From: Kingdonia uniflora
Taxonomy: Eukaryota; Streptophyta; Magnoliopsida; Ranunculales; Circaeasteraceae
NCBI GenBank assembly: GCA_014058105.1
Contig: JACGCM010001329.1
Span: forward strand, 434,001-498,000
Direction of reading: 5' to 3'
Length of the DNA stretch: 64,000 bases
Shown here: piece after piece, positions 35,289 to 46,219 of the stretch
How positions within the stretch are numbered: the first letter of the stretch is position 1
Layout: every line of letters begins with the position of its first letter
Notes under the pieces: model-generated
What the model saw: the letters and a program-made list of their open reading frames with translations, nothing else
The model's database searches: none
What the model was told of the DNA's origin: nothing
Translations under genes and position numbers: made by a program

Positions 35289-36145
35289 TTACTTATGACA
35301 CGTGCCTTGAGTGTCGTACGTACCTAGCTTGAATGACTCTAGATCATCTACTAGATCAATACACTTTACCTCAATATTTTTCTCCTTGTTCAAGAGGACA
35401 AAGGATAGTAGAATGCTTAAAAAATTTAATCGAAAAACGTTATCTTCAAAACTAAGCCACACATGAAAAAAAATAAGAATGGGAAACAAATAACAAAATA
35501 ACACCCCTTGTTCCTAGAGAATAATGATAAAATAACCACAACCAATGATAATTGACACCAGAATTGAATGACAAAATAGTATATCGATTTTGGGGTGACA
35601 AATACAATGCAAAAAAATGATAAAACAGTCCCAACAAATGACAAATTGGTATCTTAACTTGATATCTTTTCATTTTTACCTGTTTTAAACTGTCCTCGAT
35701 TTCCTTGAACCCATATGTTTTCTTCATCCTAGGGAATCGCCTATTCCTAAAATCTGTTGCATGCTTAGGATCTTTAAATTCAAAATCATTGTAAATAGAT
35801 GAAACTTGCAACCCCAAAATCAGGCAATAATGAATGGGTTTCATCTGAATAATTGTCCCCCCAAATTAGAACTTCATATCACCGAGATGACGATCGAAAA
35901 TTTTCACAACCAACGTTGACATCGTCGCTATTGGATCAATCAACAACAGTGAAATGTAGGTGGTATGAAGAATACCTATCTCCTCATCAGGTAAAGTTTC
36001 AAATATTTTGTTCAATCCCAAACCTGTACACCGAGGGGTATACTTTTTAGTAATGGTGGTGACTTTCTTCTCTCCACCTTCATGTGTTTGGTTCTCCTCA
36101 TCAAATTTCTCATTCACTTCTTTGTCAGACTTCATCATCATTGTG
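35289..36145 (-). pseudogene. N-terminal half of the Ulp1-like MULE gene (DUF1985-like)
   Basis: A minus-strand block starts with ATG near 36141. It has a charged N-terminus (MMMKSDKEVNEKFDEENQ), a helical block ending in FDRHLGDMKF, a one-step frame change at about 35860, then IIQMKPIHYCLILGLQVSSI, DFEFKDPKHATDFRNRRFPR and KKTYGFKEIEDSLKQVK. In plant Ulp1-type transposon genes a DUF1985-like region precedes the protease domain, and this reads like it. Same strand and order as the Ulp1 catalytic part at 24989-23808, with the LARD between them, so both are probably halves of one gene. Sequence after about 35640 turns into ACAAATGACAAA repeats, probably intron. Confidence 0.55.
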
Positions 36146-37040
36146 AAAGAAAAACTAAACTTTAATCAAACACTTGGTAGGCAATAATCACACACATGAT
36201 TTGCCACCAAAATCACACTGAAATCATACACACGTAAGACTCAATGATTGTAAGAAAATGATTGTAAGAATCGGGATGGTTGTTATAGTTTTTACAGTTG
36301 ATATTTGAAGAAATTGTTTAAGGAATCGAGATCGTTTTTGGTGCCAAAAACCAGACGAACTCGTATAAATCGCACGTGATACCCTAAACCTAAACAAATG
36401 ACAAATAATACCATAAATAGTGACAGAGTCTACCTTACAGATCTTAAAATGGACATGTAGCGTGATATGTTAATTTTAAATGATTCAAACTTTTGTTATT
36501 ATTTTGGAAGTGACATTCGTACTTGTAGAACCCACGGCCTGTAAAGGTCTGTAAACCTACTGTAATATTCAAACTTCAGTAAGGGAAAAATTAAAATTTC
36601 CTCTTGCCAGTATTGTACGTGATACCCTAACTAAACCCTTCCCCTGAAACAAATGACAAATAATAGCAAAAATGGTGATAGAGTTTGCCTTATTACATGG
36701 GTAATTTTTCTAAGGCGTGAAATTCCTTTGAAACAAATGACAAATAATATCATAAATAGTAATAACATATATTTAAACTTTAATAGGGGCAAAATTGGAA
36801 TTTCATTTTGCCAGTATCGTACGTGATACTCTAACCAACCCTTTCCCTGAAACAAATGACAAATAATAGCTAAAATGGTGACAAAGTCGGCTTTATTACA
36901 TGGCTAATTTCTTTAAAGCTAGACTTGACAAATTCCCATAAAACAAATGACAAATAATATCAAAATTGAAACAAATGACAAATAATGGCAGAAATGGTGA
37001 CAAATTCCGATAAAACAAATGATAAATAATAGAAATTGTA
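35490..37040. repeat. AAACAAATGACAAATAAT-type repeats, right zone
   Basis: Two groups (35490-35650 and 36390-37030). In the second, a longer unit of the form CCCTGAAACAAATGACAAAT plus AATAGCAAAAATGGTGACAGAG recurs near 36645, 36730, 36850, 36940, 36970 and 37013. The related phrases GCCAGTATYGTACGTGATAC (36606, 36810) and GACACGTGGCGTGATATRTTA (36455, 37040) also repeat, giving a higher-order unit of about 200 bp. Confidence 0.75.
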
Positions 37041-38140
37041 ATGACACGTGGCGTGATATATTATTTTAAAATGATTCGAACATTTTTTATCATTTCAAAA
37101 ATGAAATTCGTACCTGTGGATCTCACATGGTTGTAAAAATCAGGTGGATGTTTGCTGTAATATTTAAACTTTAGTAGGGCTAAAATTGGTTTTTCCTCTT
37201 ACCAGTATAGATTTTGTAATTTATTGTTCTCTGGGTCCAATTTTGGAAAGTTTGCATCTTTTAGTATTTAAAATCCTAAAATCCGAAAAAAAATATGAGA
37301 CACATATAATAGACATAGCCATCAGCACGTAGTAACCTTGGTACCTTCCAAACAAAACAATTTAAGAGGCAGAAAAAAGAAAGACACATATTGACATATA
37401 AAAGTATAATCAACCTCTTGGTCAAGGCATTCAAACTTCCAGACGCTTTTCCTCAGGTCATTTATTTCATTCTCCCACCTTTTACCAACTAATATTCAAC
37501 CAATAACATTCTTGATGACCTAGACATTTAGAGCAGCGAGAAAAACAATAACCACAAAAGGACTAGGAAGGTGACGTATCTCCAAATTTTTTGTCATCCT
37601 GTTCTTAGTCACTCAATTATTAATGATCTTGAATTCTCGCCGAGATTATAACATGCAGGAACAATGTGCAAAGATCTAGATAGAATTTGAGGATTGCAAT
37701 CTAATTCCTTCACTGAACATTATCTGCAATTTGTAGTTGCCCATCATCCAGTCTATATTTTCTTTGGATTGCAAACTTTGACATCCCAAATTAAAGCACC
37801 CTAAGTTAAAACAGAGTAAACCATATCAAATTACTGTAAAACAAAGCAACCCAGTTCAAAAGTTTTAAAACTAAAACACCCCAGAGAGTGATAATTACCT
37901 TTGAAGCTTAAACAATAATGAAGTGTTTGATGTACAATTATGTACCAAAATTTGGCAGATTAAAGCAAAGAGAACTCGAGATTAAGAGATAGAACATCTG
38001 AAACAATAAATTAAGAAGATCAAACCTAATGGAGAATTCACATCCGTGTGGAAAAAATCTCCCAATTGATTTTTGATACACCTTATATAGGAACTAGGGT
38101 TTAGAGGGAGATATATAAAGAGAGAGTAGTCGAAGGTCAA
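37041..38140. other. No confident gene
   Basis: Holds the last phrases of the repeat-rich zone (to about 37230), then stop-rich sequence. A minus-strand phrase near 37490-37400 (VGKRWENEINDLRKSVWKFE) looks helical and could be a decayed exon. Near 38080-38130 (TTATATAGG, GATATATAAAG) the sequence looks promoter-like. None of this is firm. Confidence 0.3.
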
Positions 38141-38306
38141 AAGAAACCCCGACAGTGTTCGAGTTGTGTTGTGCAGGGCCACAGAAAAACCCAAAGTCAC
38201 ATTCCTTAGCTTCTAGTAATGATCTAAGTCAACACAATAAGGCCCTCTTTGTTTTTTAGTCAAGGGTGAGAAGAGGTAAGATCTTTGGAAACTTCTCACC
38301 CTTGAA

Positions 38307-38313
38307 ACACACA

Positions 38314-38357
<44 letters not shown>

Positions 38358-38385
38358 TATATATATATATATATATATATTATAA
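38307..38385. repeat. (CA)n followed by (TA)n microsatellite
   Basis: An almost pure CA repeat (about 38307-38356) runs into a TA repeat (about 38357-38381), inside the left end of the Harbinger element. Confidence 0.9.
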
Positions 38386-38465
38386 AAATTGGCAAAATCT
38401 TCAGAAAAAATGAAAGCTAGAAGATAGGTTAGAAGTTTGGCCTCACTTCTAACCTCAAAACTTCA

Positions 38466-38498
38466 CAATCCCCCCTCCCCCCCCCCCCCCCCCCCCTG
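38466..38498. repeat. C-rich homopolymer tract
   Basis: CCCCCCTCC followed by about twenty C, near the left end of the Harbinger element. Length may be affected by sequencing error. Confidence 0.85.
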
Positions 38499-39063
38499 AT
38501 TTTTTTTGGGTTGACTTCTAACCTCAAAAATTCTAGTTTCCCTATGACTTGGCTTAGACTACTCGTCTTCCCTCTATACTGTGGTTTGCTCATTTTCCAC
38601 CCCGAGACTGATTTAAGCTGGGGGTATTTTGGGGTTACTCAAATATGCCGAATGAAAACCCACCCCTACCTCCCCAAACTTGCCAAATCATAATCCAACA
38701 AAAAATATAAAAACAAAAAACAAAATAAAAAACAAAACAACGAGCTCCTTCCTGAGCACCTCCCTCGTCTCCCTCGTCTCCCTCGCAGTACCTCTCCACC
38801 TTCTCTCTACCCTCTCTCCACGACTCTCTCCACCCTCTTTCTGCATCTCTCTACCCACTCTTTGCGTCTCTATGTCAACCCGTATCTTGCTGCGTTTATC
38901 TGCGTCACTGCTATTTTGCATTCTTTATCTCTATGTTTATTGGTTGAATTGTGATAATTTTTAAATTGTGATAATTGTTGGGCTTCATTGTTAAATTGTG
39001 ATTGGTTTATTTGGTTGGTTTATTGGCTGAATTGTGATGATTGGTTTATTTGTTGAACTGACC

Positions 39064-40425
39064 ATGGCTTATTGGATGGATTAATATGATGAAGAAACAT
39101 TAAAATTAGAGGTTGCTATTGTGGCTGCAGCCACTGCAGTTAACCTAGTATTATTATTGGTTGAGGCCACCCAATATGACAAAACACCTTTTGTCAATAA
39201 AAGGGAGCACAGGAATACAAACTTACATTGGTTGTATGATGAATGTGATTTCATCAGCCATAATATGTTACGAATGAATAAGGCTTGCCTCATTAGTTTT
39301 GGTGATAGGCTGAGAGGGAAGGGTTTGAGAGCTAGCAAACATTTAGATGTTGAAGAACAGGTATCAATATTCTTGTTGATTGTTGATCATGATACTAGGT
39401 TCAGGCATGCCTAGGCTTCAACCATGAGGTCATTGGAAACTATTTCTAAGTATTTTCATGTTATTTTGAAGTATGTTTTGAAGTTGGGTAAAAGCTTAAT
39501 TAAACAAGTAACTCTTGCCACTGGAAACAATCATCATGCTTGGGCCAATACTTAATTCAAGATATATATTTACTTTAGAGTTAATATTTTAAAACAATTT
39601 TTTAATTGCCTTTATATAATTATTGACATGGTTTATTTTCTTTAGGATTGTGTTGGAGCAGTAGATGGCACATTCATCCCTGCATCAGTCCCCCTTGAAG
39701 ATCAACTTAGGTATTACACTAGGAAAGGGGATATAAAGCAGATTGTGTTTGTTGCTTGTTCCTTTGACATGAAAATAACTGAGATATTTACTGGATGGGA
39801 AGGTTCAGCTCATGATAGAAAGATCTTGAAAGGTGCAGTTAATGATGATATGTATCCGTTTACAGTGCCTAGAGGTAAATGATAGTATATTTATAATATC
39901 ATCCCAAATATTTTACTTGCAAATTATTTTTTGCAATCTTAATATGCACAATTTATTTTTTTAGATCATTACTTCTTAGGGGATGCTGGGTTTCCCCAAG
40001 ATCATGGTTTTTTAGTTCCCTGTCGAGGTGTACGTTATCACCTTAAGGAACATCGAGATGGGAATTGTCCTCAGACTCCATAAGAATTATACAATTATCG
40101 ATACTCTGGGCTAATGAACATCATTGAGCGTCTGTTTGGGGTCATGAAGAGACATTTTGCCTGTTTGCACACAAAACCCCATTATGATGTTGAAACTCAA
40201 ACCAAGGTTATTTTTGCATGTTGTATCATTCACAACCATATCATAGAGGTAGATCCAAATGACAACTTAGAAGACCTAAATGCAGAAGAAGAGGAACATG
40301 GAGAAATGCCTCATGAAGAGATATGAGCATTAAGAGGAACTGAAGCATGGACCAATTTTAGGGACCACCTGTATGCAAACATGTGGCTTGAGTATGTAAA
40401 CTCTGGCCACTATCATCCTGCCTGA
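39064..40425 (+). pseudogene. Harbinger transposase (DDE_Tnp_4 / HARBI1-like)
   Basis: The endonuclease that cuts and moves the element. Exon 1 from ATG at 39064: LHWLYDECDFISHNMLRMNK, ISFGDRLRGKGLR, LDVEEQVSIFLLIV, SLETISKYFHVILKYVLKLG (to about 39553). Exon 2 39646-39874: CVGAVDGTFIPASVP (first catalytic Asp), GDIKQIVFVACSFDMK, GWEGSAHDRKIL (second Asp). Exon 3 39965-40425: [35 protein letters not shown] (catalytic Glu), [23 protein letters not shown]. The DDE triad is kept and GT/AG junctions fit. In-frame stops at 39082 (TAA), 39412 (TAG), 40082 (TAA) and 40324 (TGA) make it inactive, but little else has decayed, so it is a fairly young pseudogene. Confidence 0.9.
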
Positions 40426-40698
40426 GTTATTTATTTTGTACTATTTTTATTTGTTTGCTTACTACTCTTTTATTGCATCATTTATTATGACTATGGTATA
40501 AAATCACTTTAATAAGTCTGTTTGTTATATCTCTTCTTTGGTATGTCTCTTGTTTGATATTTATATTTTAGTTTTCACTATTATTATGACTAGTATTATT
40601 GTTTGGTATATTATATGTCTCTAATGTATTTGATAGTGTATTTAGATTAACATGTTATTATGTGTTATGACATATTGATGATTTATTATTTTGCAGGT

Positions 40699-41037
40699 AT
40701 GATGGCTAGGTATTATGTGGTTTTTGTAGGGCGTGTACCCGGAGTATAAGAGACATAGAAGGAGACACACCCCCAGGTCTCAGGTTTTCGAGGAGATGTT
40801 CATAGGAGAATTAATTCAAGGGCAGAGGCTGATCTTTTGTTTAATGCATTTGTTGAGAAGGAGAAGAATGTTAAGGGGGGAGAAGCTCTGGAGGAGGAAG
40901 ATGCCCCACCAGTTGTTAAGGTCGAGGAAGCTAAAGATGTAGAAGATCTAACTGGGATGGTTGTGAGGGATGTGCATAGTTGGATTTTCCGTCTTGTTTT
41001 AGCCTGTGTTGGAGTGGTGTGGTGTAAAGGTAAGTAA
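40699..41037 (+). pseudogene. Second ORF of the Harbinger element: RNase H1 N-terminal (hybrid-binding)-like domain
   Basis: Follows an AG acceptor (TTTTGCAG, near 40695) with ATGATG. In one frame it reads MMARYYVVFVGRVPGV, stop, ET, stop, KETHPQVSGFRGDVHRR, NSRAEADLLFNAFVEKEKN, then an acidic stretch (GEALEEEDAPP) and a hydrophobic end. The YYVVxVGRxPGVY...V.GF.G...F.S..EA...F pattern is that of the small RNase H1 N-terminal domain (PF01693, also called viroplasmin-like), which grips RNA/DNA hybrids. Only the N-terminal domain is present; no RNase H catalytic part follows. Known Harbinger elements usually carry a Myb/SANT-like second ORF. Two stops, at 40747 and 40756. Confidence 0.65.
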
Positions 41038-41724
41038 GTGAGTATTTTTATTTTAAAGGTGTTGATCGGCTGGTATTTTCTTGTATGACTATGATTAATG
41101 TTTTCTTCTATATTTAGTAATTTGTGTATTTACGAATTAGAGAGGAAAATGTGGTTTATATGTATTTTTGATGTTTTTGTGGAGAAACTTCTAATTTGTG
41201 GTCAAATTAGATGATTCAGCCAAACAGACTAGTGAGATGTTGAAGTTAGAAGTCAAAATTTTAAGTAGAACTTCTAACCTTCAGCAAAACGTACGCGAGT
41301 TTTTTTAATCTTCTAACCTTAATTTTCTATGCTCTTCTCACCTCTTCTTACCTCTTCTAATCCAAAAAAAAGAAAAAAAGAAAGAAAACATAGCCTAAAA
41401 TGAGTCTCCAAGGGCTTTGAGAAAGCTGTGGTAGCTACACTTTAAAACATACTGACAACAACAAACATATTTTCACTAAAAAAGTGATAGATATCCTTAT
41501 CCTCTTTTCAGATCCCTGCCTGACACAACTATTATTGAAACGACTTTTAACTTTTAACTTTTTACGCCCCCTCACTCATGTTTGGTTACCAATGAAGTAA
41601 TAAATATTTTCCTTTTTCCCCATCAAAAGAATATCCTCCCCATCTTGATTCTTAACTTCCTTCACGTTTTGGTTTGAATGAAAGATTCTTATGATTGACA
41701 TTTTTATTCTTTAAGAGACGTCAA

Positions 41725-42512
41725 AAGTTTACATGGAAATGTTTGGGGGAGCTTTATAAGCAAGGATAAAATTTCCTTAGGCAAGGAGTAATCAAAAATA
41801 TTTATTAGGTTTTATATTTTTGGAATGGCAAGGAGTGGAGGCCGCCTAAGAAGACAAACTGTCTCTGTTAAAGTATAATCCCCATCATTCGTCTCAAAAT
41901 AGGTTGAGGTAAATCCTGATATCTCTTTCTCTTACTCTCTCTCATCCTCCTTGATGAGCGAAGTGCAGAGACTTTATACTCCAATTTGAGATTGGTATTG
42001 ATTTACAAGGGACTCAAATCTGTTGAAATTGTCATCTCAAGAGCCCATGAATCCACTTTTGGGAATTCATCAGTAATGGGCAGATATATATAGAAAAAGC
42101 AATCAACATCCACGTACGATCAATATATATATATGCCCCGATTTTCACAACCCAAACCCACTATCCCTCATGGAATATCCTTGTTTTTAAATGTAGAGAC
42201 GGTGAAAAAATAAATCATAACAGATTAGTCCCAATCTCAATTTGTGAATTTATAAGAACTACTCAGAGATGTAATCGAGATTTGTAATTGTAGTTTTTAC
42301 ACCACTTTTCTTTTTCGAAAGATTGTTGTTCTTTTAATTTGGATAGAGCATTTACTTTGAGAGAGACGGCTAATTTTCTTTGGGTCCCACTCCTTATCAT
42401 TCCAACAATATAAAACCTCATAAATATTTTTGAGTACTCCTTACCGTTAGGAAAAATTATCCTTGTTTATAAAGCTCCCCAAATGTTTGTGTAGATTCCC
42501 TTGAACTTTTCT
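41725..42512. mobile_element. Non-autonomous DNA element with terminal inverted repeats of about 110 bp
   Basis: Left arm 41735-41840 (GTTTGGGGGAGCTTTATAAG, CAAGGATAAAATTTCC, AAGGAGTAATCAAAAATATT, TTTTGGAATGGCAAGGAGTGG) is matched in inverted orientation by 42388-42500 (CCACTCCTTATCATTCCAAC ... CTTTATAAAGCTCCCCAAA). Between them, 540 bp have no gene; this part includes a TCTCTTTCTCTTACTCTCTC tract. Long arms fit MULE-like or foldback elements. Copy 2 of the duplication lacks it (about 49430). The target duplication was not resolved; TTCTTTAAGA (41710) and CTATTTAAAG (42513) may be its remains. Confidence 0.65.
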
Positions 42513-43433
42513 ATTTAAAGTAATATCCACCCAATCAAACTTTATCTCTGGATTCTTTAGGGCAAAATTCTCTTGGTCCAGAATATTAAGGAATCCAAAA
42601 ATTATTTTCTGATTTTTCTAATGGATTCTCCCATTTAATGTTTATTAGATGAACTCCACTAGATTCTCAAAATCCAATTTTGAGATAACTCTGGATTCTC
42701 TCAAATCAATTCTTAACATGAGATTATATCTATAAAAATTTTGTCTATCATTATCTTGTTTTTTTTTTCTCTTGATTCTTTAAATAAAAATACCCCTATA
42801 TCCATAGTTATCTCTCGCATTTTTTTTTCTTTTCAGAATAAAAATTTCTTACTAATTTATTTATTATGTGAAACTAGGCGTTTCCAAAAAAAAATTGGTT
42901 AACATTTTTTCTACAAGTTGTATTTCAAGAATTGGTGGTGCTCATACCACATAGACTAGTTCAAAATTTTCACGCTTAATTTTCTCAATCCAAAATTTAT
43001 CCATAAATCCTCGCCAAGACTATAGCTTACCATTTTTTTCTCTATGGATCTAATTTTTCTCGAGCATAATCTATCATGGGAAACTAAGAATTAAAGGCCA
43101 GACACCTCCTCCAGGAGATGACAACTCGAACTACTCAAAAATGAACCAAATAACATTTTGGTTCCTATACTCTAATCAACATCATCTATAACTCTTTCAC
43201 GACAGATTTGAATCCCTAATAAGCCAAATACTTACAACACCTAAAGAATCAATCTAGCTCAACCTTTAGGAGTTTGTTAAAATCACCATTTGAAAATTGA
43301 GTACAATTAAAAACTCATAATAAACTAGAGATGAGTAAGGTGATAAGAAAGAAAAGAATAGTGTCTAACTGCACATAAATATTTTTTTAAAAGGAAGAAA
43401 ACATACATGATACAAAAATAGGATAATTGAATT

Positions 43434-44066
43434 TGAAATTCCTAGTCGCTTGAGACTAACCAATTTCGATTATTTTAGGTCTAAATCGATAGGTCCTAAA
43501 TCCTTTGAATTAATAGTCAATGCTTAACCTTAATCAAGTTGGTCAAATTATCTAGTGCCAACAAGCAATATGAAATTAAACACAAGGCCAAACAATTTGA
43601 ACCCTGTAGGAAATCTTTCTCAGGAGAAAAACCCACAGGTCATTGTCGAATTACTCGACAGCTAAACAATCTACTATTGAAAAAGAATTATAAGTATTCA
43701 ACTACTTACAGACTCGATAAGCACATCCCGTGGCTATCTCTCTTCTAATTGAACTTCTTGTAGTCGATTCTGCGTTCTCGTAACTTCTCGCTCCAATCTC
43801 TCGTCGAAGCTTCCTTTCTTGAATCCCTCAAGTTCTTTAATCCATAATTAGGGATTCTTGATCAATGATGATTGATTCAAGATTTGAGTCTTTTAATTCT
43901 CTTTTGAATCTCTCAAGAACAATCTCTCCACACTCTAAAAAACAAGCCCTAGAAAAATAAGTTTTTCAAGAAGTGAGTATTTGAAAAAAGATAAGTATGT
44001 CTTAAGAAGGAAAATAGAAAACACGGGTTCTGTTCGAATATAAATTAATCTATTCGAATAGGAAGA
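43434..44066 (-). repeat. Truncated 3' LTR of the copia element
   Basis: Aligns with 46220-46836 (TGAAATTYCTAGTCGCTTGA ... CTATTCGAATAGGAA) and then stops. The remaining part of the LTR, which holds most TTCGAA motifs, is missing. Two TTCGAA motifs remain at 44034 and 44054. Confidence 0.9.
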
Positions 44067-44139
44067 AACGTACTAAGATAGGGTAAGAAACGTACCTAAT
44101 CAATGAAGTATACTTATAACCCTTCTCAATAAATTTTCA

Positions 44140-46190
44140 TTACTTTATTTGAGCAACAGTGTACCTTATCTGTGGTGCCAAATTAATCTTTCGTACCCAA
44201 ACTGTACGAATTACCTTTGGAGGTGTTGTTTCTGAAGCAGACCATCTACTCAAATTCTCACTAATCACATTAGAAACATTCACATATGACTTATACCTAT
44301 ATCCATTGAAAGGGTGGCCATATGGTTGATAGGGTCCAACAAATCTATAATAAGATGCAATATGATCCTTTCGACCACATGTACTACAATAATAAATTTG
44401 AGAGTAAGATACCCGTTTGGGGTGATTATGAGTAGTGTATATCATGTTATGTTTGGGTACCGAAGTAGATGCAGTTGCTTTCACAAACTTTATGATTTGA
44501 GGAGTCTTGGATTTAGGAAGAGGTTCCTCATATCCTAAACCCCTTTTATCACTATCCGTCTTTCCCATACATAACATTTTATCAATGTTCTTAGCCCCAT
44601 GAAAGAACTTCTCAAGTTTCTGCTCAGATAGAACTACATCAAGTTTAGCCGAACAAAGTTTGTCAAAAGTTGATTTCATTTTCTCATTTGCATCATTAAC
44701 TTCTTTTTCTAAAAACACAACTTTGTCATGAAGGCCTAGTTTCTCATTCTCAAGAATATCTATCTCATGACTTATATTCTCAGTTTTTTCTTGAAGTTCG
44801 CATTTAAGTGTACTAACTTGGTCTTTCAAGACTTTGTTAAGTTTACCGAGTTTCACACACTTGGCGAGAGTCTGAGCATACAAGTCCTCAAGATTCATAT
44901 ACTTGGCTAGAGTTTGAGCATATAAGTCCTCTAGATTTAGGTCTTCAAACTCATTTTGTTCTTGATCACTATGATTTTCAACCGAATTTTCAAGTGCAAA
45001 AACGTCATAGTTATCATTACAACAATTTAAAATAGCAGGATATGCACAATAATTTCCATTATCAACTAATTGGGAATGACTCTTATTATTATTATTCTCA
45101 TCATCACTGTTATCCCAAGTAACGTTGATATTCATAACTTTGTGATTGGTCCCAGATTTCTTATTGGGACAGCTGTGAGCATAATGACCAAGCTTATGAT
45201 ACTTATAACATTCAATTTGACTTAGGTTAGTGTCAATGTTGATCTGCCGATTATTCACTCTATGTTGATCATGAGTCCGCGACTTATGATTCACAGATTG
45301 CCCTTGGTTTTAAAATTGGCGTTGTTTCACAAGGTTTTTAAGTTGGTGACTTATAGAGGCAATATGTGAATCTAGATCGGACCCATAATCATTATTAGAA
45401 TCATATGAGTTGTCAGCTTCTATGGTACCCTTAGAAGAAGAGGAGTAAGATGAAGACTTGAAAGTAACACTTTTATTCTTCTCGGGGTTTTCTATTTTCA
45501 TCTCGAGTTCAAACGCTTGCAATTTACCAGCTAATGTATATGGTTTCATTTTCTTAAGATCTTGAGCTTCCTCTATAACATCACGCCTAGATCTAAAACT
45601 CATAGGAAGGGATCTTAGAACTTTGCAAACTATTTGAACATCGGAGTACGCTATTCCTCATGCGGTACTAGTGTTTACAATATCACTTAGTCTCGCATAT
45701 AACTCGTCAAAAGGTTCGTTTTCACTCATTATGATATTTTCAAATTGCGAAGTAAGCATTTGAAGATTACTTTCTTTGACTGTATCATCACCTTCATGTG
45801 TTGGAACTAGGATGTCCCAAACTTCTTTAGAAGTGTTACATGCAGAGATACGTCGAAACTCACTTTGACTCGCAGCCATAAAGATCGCATTGAGGCCTTT
45901 AGAATTATAACCAACAATATCTTTTTCATCTCTTCACCATTGGTTCCTAGGTTTAATGACCCCAATAGCACTCCCTGGTTGACCTTGCATCACAGTAGGG
46001 GGTGTCCATCCATCCTCAACAGCAATCCATACATCTTCTCCGATTGATTGTAAGTATGCAATCATTCAGACTTTCCAATATGGGTATTCTTTGCCATCAA
46101 AGGCTGAAGAGCGATTTATAGGACCTCCAAACTTCTCAGAACTCAATATTTTCAAACGAACTATCCGGGATCCACGCTTAGGTTGTTAAA
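44140..46190 (-). pseudogene. Copia gag polyprotein
   Basis: N-terminal part (46190-45880): FGGPINRSSAFDGKEYPYWK, stop, MIAYLQSIGEDVWIAVEDGW, then NQW, stop, RDEKDIVGYNSKGLNAI. Middle (45879-45658): ISACNTSKEVWDIL, THEGDDTVKESNLQML, SENEPFDELYARLSDIV. Then 45603-45310: KMKPYTLAGKLQAFELEM. Last a 384-residue open frame (45294-44140): knuckle CYKYHKLGHYAHSCP, whose second Cys is replaced by Tyr; a long coiled coil (LKCELQEKTENISHEIDILE) with an exact double NLEDLYAQTLAK; IDKMLCMGKTDSDKRGLGYE; and a tail with YYCSTCGRKDHIASYY. These phrases are typical of plant copia gag proteins. Stops in the N-terminal half break it. Confidence 0.85.
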
Positions 46191-46203
46191 CCTCGAAACG
46201 TAA

Positions 46204-46219
46204 CCGCTCTGATACCAAT
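46204..46219 (-). other. Copia primer-binding site (tRNA-Met type)
   Basis: The minus strand reads TTGGTATCAGAGCGG just inside the LTR end, the usual tRNA-Met primer site of plant LTR elements. It sets the orientation to minus. Confidence 0.85.

Larger units (their letters stand above)
16620..37230. mobile_element. Large MULE-type region with transposase and Ulp1-like gene, split by a LARD
   Basis: The region joins a MuDR-type transposase on plus (16970-19960) with a Ulp1-type protease gene on minus (35289-36145 plus 23100-25330). It is filled throughout with ATCATTTGT/ACAAATGAT repeats, including both outer zones (16620-16960 and 36390-37040). MULEs that carry a Ulp1-like gene are known in plants (Kaonashi/KI-MULEs). 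The LARD at 25866-35082 is a later insertion. Terminal inverted repeats and a 9-bp target duplication were not identified, so the limits are approximate and membership of the middle segment (20330-22860) is inferred from shared repeats. Confidence 0.6.
38241..41395 (+). mobile_element. PIF/Harbinger-type DNA transposon
   Basis: Flanked by the 3-bp target duplication TAA (38238-38240 and 41396-41398). Ends are inverted: left GGCCCTCTTTGTTTTTTAG, right (complement) GGCTATGTTTTCTTTC. A further inner inverted pair is GTGAGAAGAGGTAAG (38266) and CTTACCTCTTCT (41348). It holds a DDE_Tnp_4-type transposase (39064-40425) and a second ORF (40699-41037). Copy 2 of the host duplication has the empty site (CAAAATAAATAGAG, about 49248) with a single TAA. 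Length about 3.16 kb. Confidence 0.9.

Noticed and set aside
38680..38964. ORFs on both strands in a CT-rich stretch
   Set aside because: Simple CTCTCC-type sequence keeps frames open on both strands; it is probably leader DNA of the Harbinger transposase.
40699..41037. Possible endogenous pararetrovirus (viroplasmin-like domain)
   Set aside because: No other viral gene lies near, and the domain is shared with cellular RNase H1; it lies within a bounded Harbinger element with target duplications.
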